In this document: piece by piece, positions 46,660 through 52,194 of the stretch
How the letters are laid out: each line of letters starts with the position of its first letter
Numbering within the stretch: the first letter of the stretch is position 1
NCBI RefSeq assembly: GCF_000003605.2
Contig: NW_003149765.1
Location: forward strand, 848,855-901,048
Direction: 5' to 3'
Source: Saccoglossus kowalevskii
Taxonomy: Eukaryota; Hemichordata; Enteropneusta; Harrimaniidae
DNA length: 52,194 nucleotides
The notes under the pieces: generated by a model
What the model was told of the DNA's origin: nothing
Database searches by the model: none
The model's input: only the letters and a program-made list of their open reading frames with translations
Program-made: the position numbers and the translations under genes

Positions 46660-49600
46660 ATGGTTGCACTATATCCTAGAAGAGTGTTTGGATTACTCGT
46701 CCTAGGAATTATTCTCACTTTGCTATATTATCAAAACCGGCTTGTAATATTTAAAGAAGGGTATGTATGCATTTAGTTGTGTTATGTTCATCCATTCAAC
46801 GTGTTATATTATCTGAATCCCTCCTTCACTCACTTATTTATTCATTCATTCACTCACTCACTCACGCATTCCTTCACCCACTCACTAAACCATCGACCCA
46901 CAAACTCATTCATTCATTGGTATAGACAGTAAATCCATGCTCTATGATCTGACGTACTCTGGCTTCAAATATAACGTCTGTTTTAAGCATTTTATCTGCA
47001 ATGCGTTTGTTTCTTTGTTTTGTAACACGTATGTCAACTTGAAAATATATATTACATTGAATTAAATCACGCTGACATATGTGACCATTTGTGTGTAATA
47101 CCACTGCTGACGACGTTTTATACACACGCAGTTATAATCTATTAAGGATTTATTTGTTAATCATGTACGAAACGATTTAATGCACTAGTTAGTTTACTTA
47201 ATATACCTAGGGACGTAAATGTTTGATAAATAATAAGTTCGGAGGCTCGATGTATTTTTGTGGTTATACATACCATATACTCGTCGCATTTGTGCGTTAT
47301 ACCAATATCCTACACATACAAATTTACTATAGTCAGCTACTACCAAACACCATTTCAAACCTTTCACAATACGCAGTATGAGTCAAACAGGCAGGTCTAT
47401 TTTATTACGGTGGCGACCATGACAACAATTAACAGCCTGTATATTTCAATCAGCAGAAATGTTTGTAATGCCCAGGCTGTCATATTGTGTAGCATTGTTT
47501 GCGTAGCGTATAATATCACGAACAATGCGGTATATAACGGTGAAACAAAAATGGGAATTCACTGCTTGTATTACCACTATACACGCACCCGCACTATGTC
47601 AACATACTGCGTTGTTTTGTTATAGATGTTTTAATTACCGTGGAAGGGGAGGCTATATCAAAATAAGTGACCTTGACGAGGCACATCGTGTTTAGCCAAG
47701 TGTCGACACACAGGCTGGTACACTGAAACAGCTTTAATTACGACAATCTAAATCAGAGTGACGCCGGTGAACTATGAATGCACCTTGAAAATAATTGCGC
47801 CCTCTATCAACTTCGTTCATATATACATCTTTGTTGATTGGTTGGGAAGTCGTTCGTCATGTAGAGTGTAGAACATCTCCACAAAACAATATTAACACAG
47901 TGTGCAGCTTCATTTACAGCCCAAAACTATACCATATCTTTCTTTTGCTGATTTGTTGCATTGAAATATGTCGTAAATTGGTTGTTTCTTTGTTTTTAAA
48001 ATTATTATTGCTGGTTATGACAATCATCAGTTAAGATAGGACTTTTATCTATCATAAAAACGTTTATAAAATTCCCTAAAATATTTACAGAATATGTACC
48101 TTTTATTAAACTACAAGAAATGGATTCCAAAACATCCACATATATACTGTGCGAGATTTTATCATACCGACATTTTAAGGGAGTTCGACGAAAGCCAATG
48201 AACATCGTCATTTTATCTTTCAATGGCAAGGAAGTTCATGCTATCGACATAAGCAATATACCTGCTAAAATAAATTCGACACCTCCTTATTCTAATAACC
48301 AATCAGTTTCCATTCTGTCAAAAACATACTATATAAACAATTTCCTTTAACATTTCCCAAATATATCCGGGTATAATTTTGTATAACGATTTTCTTCAAA
48401 TTTCAACAACCTATACCTTTTTATACAACTCTGCCCGCTGATTATGTTACTACTGTTGTTTTGAATGTAATTCTACATGATACTCACTGAATAATCATAC
48501 CATGATCATATTCTAAATGAATTGCTGCAATATGTGATGTGTATACTTATAATAACCGTATGTCTTTTTTTTTTAAAGGAAAGCGGACTACTCATCTGGT
48601 TTGATCAACGGAACTCTGGCATCACTGTCATCTACGCCCATCGACAATGTGAATGCCAATAATACAGGCAATAGTAGCATTCACTATTTTCATGAACCAA
48701 CGGAAAATACAACACTCCGCCACGCTAATAATAGCAATAAATCAACGCTTAACAATACGAAGAACACCCAGAACAAACTTTCCAACGCATCAACTGTGAC
48801 GTCAGCCAATGAAACTAGTACTTTCGATAACATCCTTTCAAAATACAGTTGGATGAAACGGAAAATGTTTACCCCAAATTATTATTTACATCCCAACCCG
48901 AAAAACACGTCTGCAAAGAATATTTTGGTTTTCGTACACAATCAAAAGTCAGGAGGATCTACATTAAAAGCATGCATCGACAACATTACAAAGAAACTCC
49001 ATCTGCCGGCATACAAGGGGATTTGGTCCGGAGCAGTAACTGAACTTATCCAGAGTTTTAACAGTAAAAATGTTTTTCAAAATAAATTTTATGTTAGTGA
49101 AAACACATTCGGAATTTGCGATGATTTCAACGAGCCACTTTGTTCATATTTTACTTTATTGCGTGATCCATATGAAAGAATTGTCTCCAGTCACGAGTTC
49201 TGTAAAACACACCTGGGCGACCCACTTTGCACTGCCAGCGATGCACGGGTATTAAACGTCTCTCAGTGGGCATTGCATCAGGGAAGCTATTTCTTCAGGC
49301 AGTTGATGTACAACGGAGCACAGATTTGCTCACAGTCAACATTAAATTCTAAGATATTACCAATTTTGAAAGAAAATGGTTACCAAGGAAATAAAAAAGA
49401 ACACGTGCCTTGCTGGTATGTGCATAAGCTTCTTTTAGATGACAAAATGACGAAAGAAGAGAAAGACATCCTGTTGGATTTTATCTTGCAACACTTACAA
49501 GACTGGTTTGCTGTTGTAGCCATCACTGAGGAATACGACATGTCTTTAAAACTCCTGCAAACTGCATTCAATTTGCCCTTCTATGATCTTTGTAAAGGGC

Positions 49601-49800
49601 TTCGTGTCGAATCTGCTACAATGGGCGTAACGGATATTAAAAAGAAGCTAGCACATTACGATCTTGTTAAAAAACTTAAAAGTCAGTTACAACAAGATTC
49701 TGAAGTTTATAATGCTCTGTATTATGATATAAAAATATATGAAAAAGCGTTAGAGATATTCCATTTGCAGAAAATAGCGTATTTTAAGCGATTTGAATAA
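46660..49800 (+). CDS. SULT-E: Golgi type II sulfotransferase-like protein, two exons
   Basis: Exon 1 is 46660-46760 (33 codons plus 2 nt) with anchor VFGLLVLGIILTLLYY. The donor is GAAGG|GTATGT. Exon 2 is 48579-49800 after CTTTTTTTTTTAAAG. The split Gly codon (GG|G) keeps frame and gives about 440 residues. An in-frame stop precedes the ATG. The stem (about 40-115) is crowded with N-glycosylation sequons; at least eight are visible. The PAPS loop HNQKSGGSTLK lies near 154-164, LRDPYERIVSS follows the CDDFNEP block, then WALHQGSYFFRQL and PCWYVHK. The anchor exon resembles that of SULT-D (shared LTLLYY..RL), so the two are sister genes in divergent orientation. The core is near-identical to SULT-D while the stem is not. 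Role: probable Golgi sulfate transfer from PAPS to a glycan, substrate unknown. Confidence 0.88.
46824..46918. repeat. Degenerate CATT/CACT simple repeat in the SULT-E intron
   Basis: A run of four-base units (CATT, CACT, CATC variants) lies about 65 bp into the SULT-E intron. Confidence 0.75.
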
Positions 49801-52194
49801 CATTTGAATTTGAGTGGTTTGTGCATTAAATTCGCACGATGTAGTTGAAATTATACTTCGACGTCAGAAATGAAGGCACTCCATTAAATTAAAACATTAG
49901 TTTGTGGTGTATATGCAGACTGTCACTGCTTGATGCACTTTAAATTTGGGCATAAATTAGGATGACCGAATTAGCCTATTTAATCCTGGTATTATTATAA
50001 TTCGAAGTTTCACCCCATCCACAAATATCACAACTATTTGAGTATATAGGTATAGTTTGGATTATAATTTTAAAGTATTTTTTTATCAATGAGCTGGGAA
50101 TACAATATTTCATACTAGGTAATGAGTCAGCAACAGTCATGGCAGTCATACACATGCCTGATAGAATTGAATATTGAAAAGATTATCACAAACTTTATAT
50201 TTCAATATTGATACTCTGTAATGATGTATTTCTGTAATTGTGAACAATCGTCTAAGGAAAAATTAAACATACTTTCTGTAAATGTCACAGTGTGTGAATG
50301 AATATTAAATGTATGAGTTCTGTTTGGTAGGTGTGGCAACAATCTGATTAAAATGTAATCTATTTTCACGCCACAACACAAGAAATAAAACCCAATCAAT
50401 TAGCATAAATCGAACCATACATAATCGAATCCCTCAATATTTTAACGCAACTAAAAAGTTGTGTTTTGTTACCCTTTTTCAGCATGCAGAGTTGAAAAAT
50501 CACAGACCAACAAAATCGTGTTCAAACGGCGAATTATATATATATCAAAATATTGATGGTGTTAATTCATTTTTAGGGAAATATTGTGGTTGAATTTTGA
50601 AAAAATATTGGAAAAAGTACATTAAAAACATCTGAAAAATTATATACCCATAATATTGCTTTTTGTTAATAGCGGAATTCAAGTTGTGAGCGTCGGTCAT
50701 TGGGTGATCGTCGTTCGCCACACAAGCCTAAACCACCGTCCCTCAACACCGCCAGAACGCTGTGTTCTCCGTGTTGTGACTTGGAAATGGATTGCGAACC
50801 TCCAACAATGAAAACATGATCTTTAAGTTTAACTGATGACCAACTAGAAGAGATTAGGGGATTGAAGGACAAAAAAATGCCAAAAAACTACGAGTCACAG
50901 GCAAAAATGTTTGCAACCAATAACATCCGGTGTCCCGTAGTAGCGTTCGAATTCTAGCTGACAAAATTGCAGTGAAATTGCACTTGGGTAATTGCAATCT
51001 GTTTCAAAGAACACGGACAACGCAGAATTCGACGACGATATATAGTATTGTAATTCTCCACTGAGGCTAAATAAAATAGAGGAGATGTATGATGAAGGTA
51101 GTTTCGAAAGCTGTAGATTTGTGCCGAGTGTATAACAAAAACACTGTATTAGAGCAACGGCATGCAAAGTCTTTCTTTCGGCAGGATTTGAGACGAAGCG
51201 TATTATGTACGTGTCACAAAAATGATACGAGAATCCGATCTTACACCAACAAACCTCAGAACATCGACAAAACTTGTCGGGTATACTGTCACAAAACTTT
51301 GGTTATACCAGAGATGTATCCAGGTCAGATGTTGGAACTGAGGTCGCCGTGCCGGTCGCCGTACATGATATAGTCCATGAGCCAAGTGACTTTTCATTAC
51401 CATTCGGGGTGGCAAAGGCTATCATATATCAAATTAAAGCTTATTTTGTGTAGATTTCAAAAATATATGATAGCAATGTTGTCATGGTAGCTTAAAGTTG
51501 TCACGTGACCTCAACGTTCGCGTAGTATGCATAATGAGATTGGTCGCTGGTTGAAAGTATAATGTGAGTTACTGTCTAAATACTGCAAGAAATAATACTT
51601 TCATAGACTCAATCTATGATAGGAGAGATGTATTTGCATGTTAAGTCGAACACATCACACATGATTTGAAGATAGTACGTAATAGTGACGTCATTTCTGC
51701 CCACAGTTAAAAATTATATATTCAAAACAGACTTTTCTCGAATTTGCTTATGATTTCTCTAATAAACAACTGCTGATTAAGATTGTTTAATACATAACTA
51801 ATAAACTATTGCAATGAGAAAACAACAGAAATTTGCTGTCCAACGGCATTGCATTAAATGTATTGTACAAAACGGAAGTTCTAATGGCATACTTCGGTTT
51901 CATGAAAGTTGCGACCTTAATGCACAACTTTTCATTGTACATAATCGACTTGTACACATATTTTTGTTATGAGCCAGTAAAAGAAAAACAAAAGAAAACT
52001 TTTCTACTTACAGCTATATCTAATTAAAAAAATCGACGTTTCAGTAAATGAATTGATGTGTTTCTTCTACTGCAGCTTTGTTAAATTTGAAGGTCATGGC
52101 TCAATTCCCTTTGCTCACGCACAGCAACTTCATACACAACAAGTTATGGTTGTCTCAGTCAATATAAATCTCATCATCATCGTCCAGATCTACC
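49801..52194. other. Right flank of SULT-E, no firm gene
   Basis: The SULT-E 3' untranslated region begins at 49801. On the minus strand near 50790-50830 a short frame contains LKDHVFIVGG, reminiscent of a kelch-repeat strand, but it is a single motif in a broken context. Other frames (51089-51373, 51833-52027) have no motif. Not called as genes. Confidence 0.4.

Noticed and set aside
50666-50872. Minus-strand frame with LKDHVFIVGG resembling a kelch strand
   Set aside because: A single ten-residue resemblance without the repeated blades or GG-Y-W pattern is not enough for a kelch gene call.

Overview
The window is animal nuclear DNA, AT-rich and gene-poor. The genes have GT-AG introns, and the intergenic space is full of small DNA transposons, minisatellites and degraded retroelements. 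The reading frames do not allow a firm species call. A marine invertebrate (lophotrochozoan or invertebrate deuterostome) is my best guess, because of lineage-type expansion of Golgi sulfotransferases next to an orphan class A GPCR. No bacterial, viral, CRISPR or operon-like organisation is visible.

Genes. Five paralogous sulfotransferase-like genes (here SULT-A to SULT-E) are spread over the window: A at 2294-4467 (-), B at 5204-7937 (+), C at 24207-25389 (-, 5' exon not found), D at 37905-40048 (-) and E at 46660-49800 (+). In A, B, D and E I could reconstruct the same two-exon structure. A small first exon (101-131 nt) carries a start codon and a type II membrane anchor. After a phase-2 intron comes one large exon with an N-glycosylated stem and a PAPS-binding sulfotransferase domain. 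A and B are divergent with 736 bp between start codons. D and E are divergent about 6.6 kb apart, and their catalytic cores are nearly identical while their stems differ, which suggests gene conversion. An extra anchor-type exon with a phase-2 donor lies at 13775-13956 (+) with no visible catalytic exon. A class A GPCR with an intronless coding exon (20826-21812, +) sits in the middle.

Layout. 1-1160: LTR retroelement end, reverse orientation. 1161-2293: non-coding with a small inverted-repeat element. 2294-7937: SULT-A/B divergent pair. 7938-20793: long non-coding stretch with a 223-bp tandem duplication, dispersed repeats, the orphan anchor exon and a 21-bp minisatellite. 20794-22105: GPCR and a pogo-like MITE. 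22106-28500: SULT-C flanked by at least four inverted-repeat elements and a 50-N assembly gap. 28500-37900: GC-richer candidate exon, second LTR copy, tRNA-like SINE promoter and X-box palindromes, otherwise non-coding. 37905-49800: SULT-D/E pair with LINE and other repeat debris between. 49801-52194: no convincing gene.

Function. The sulfotransferases would be Golgi lumenal enzymes that move sulfate from PAPS to glycans or glycoproteins. Substrates cannot be read from sequence. SULT-B lacks several residues that the other four share and may have changed or lost activity.
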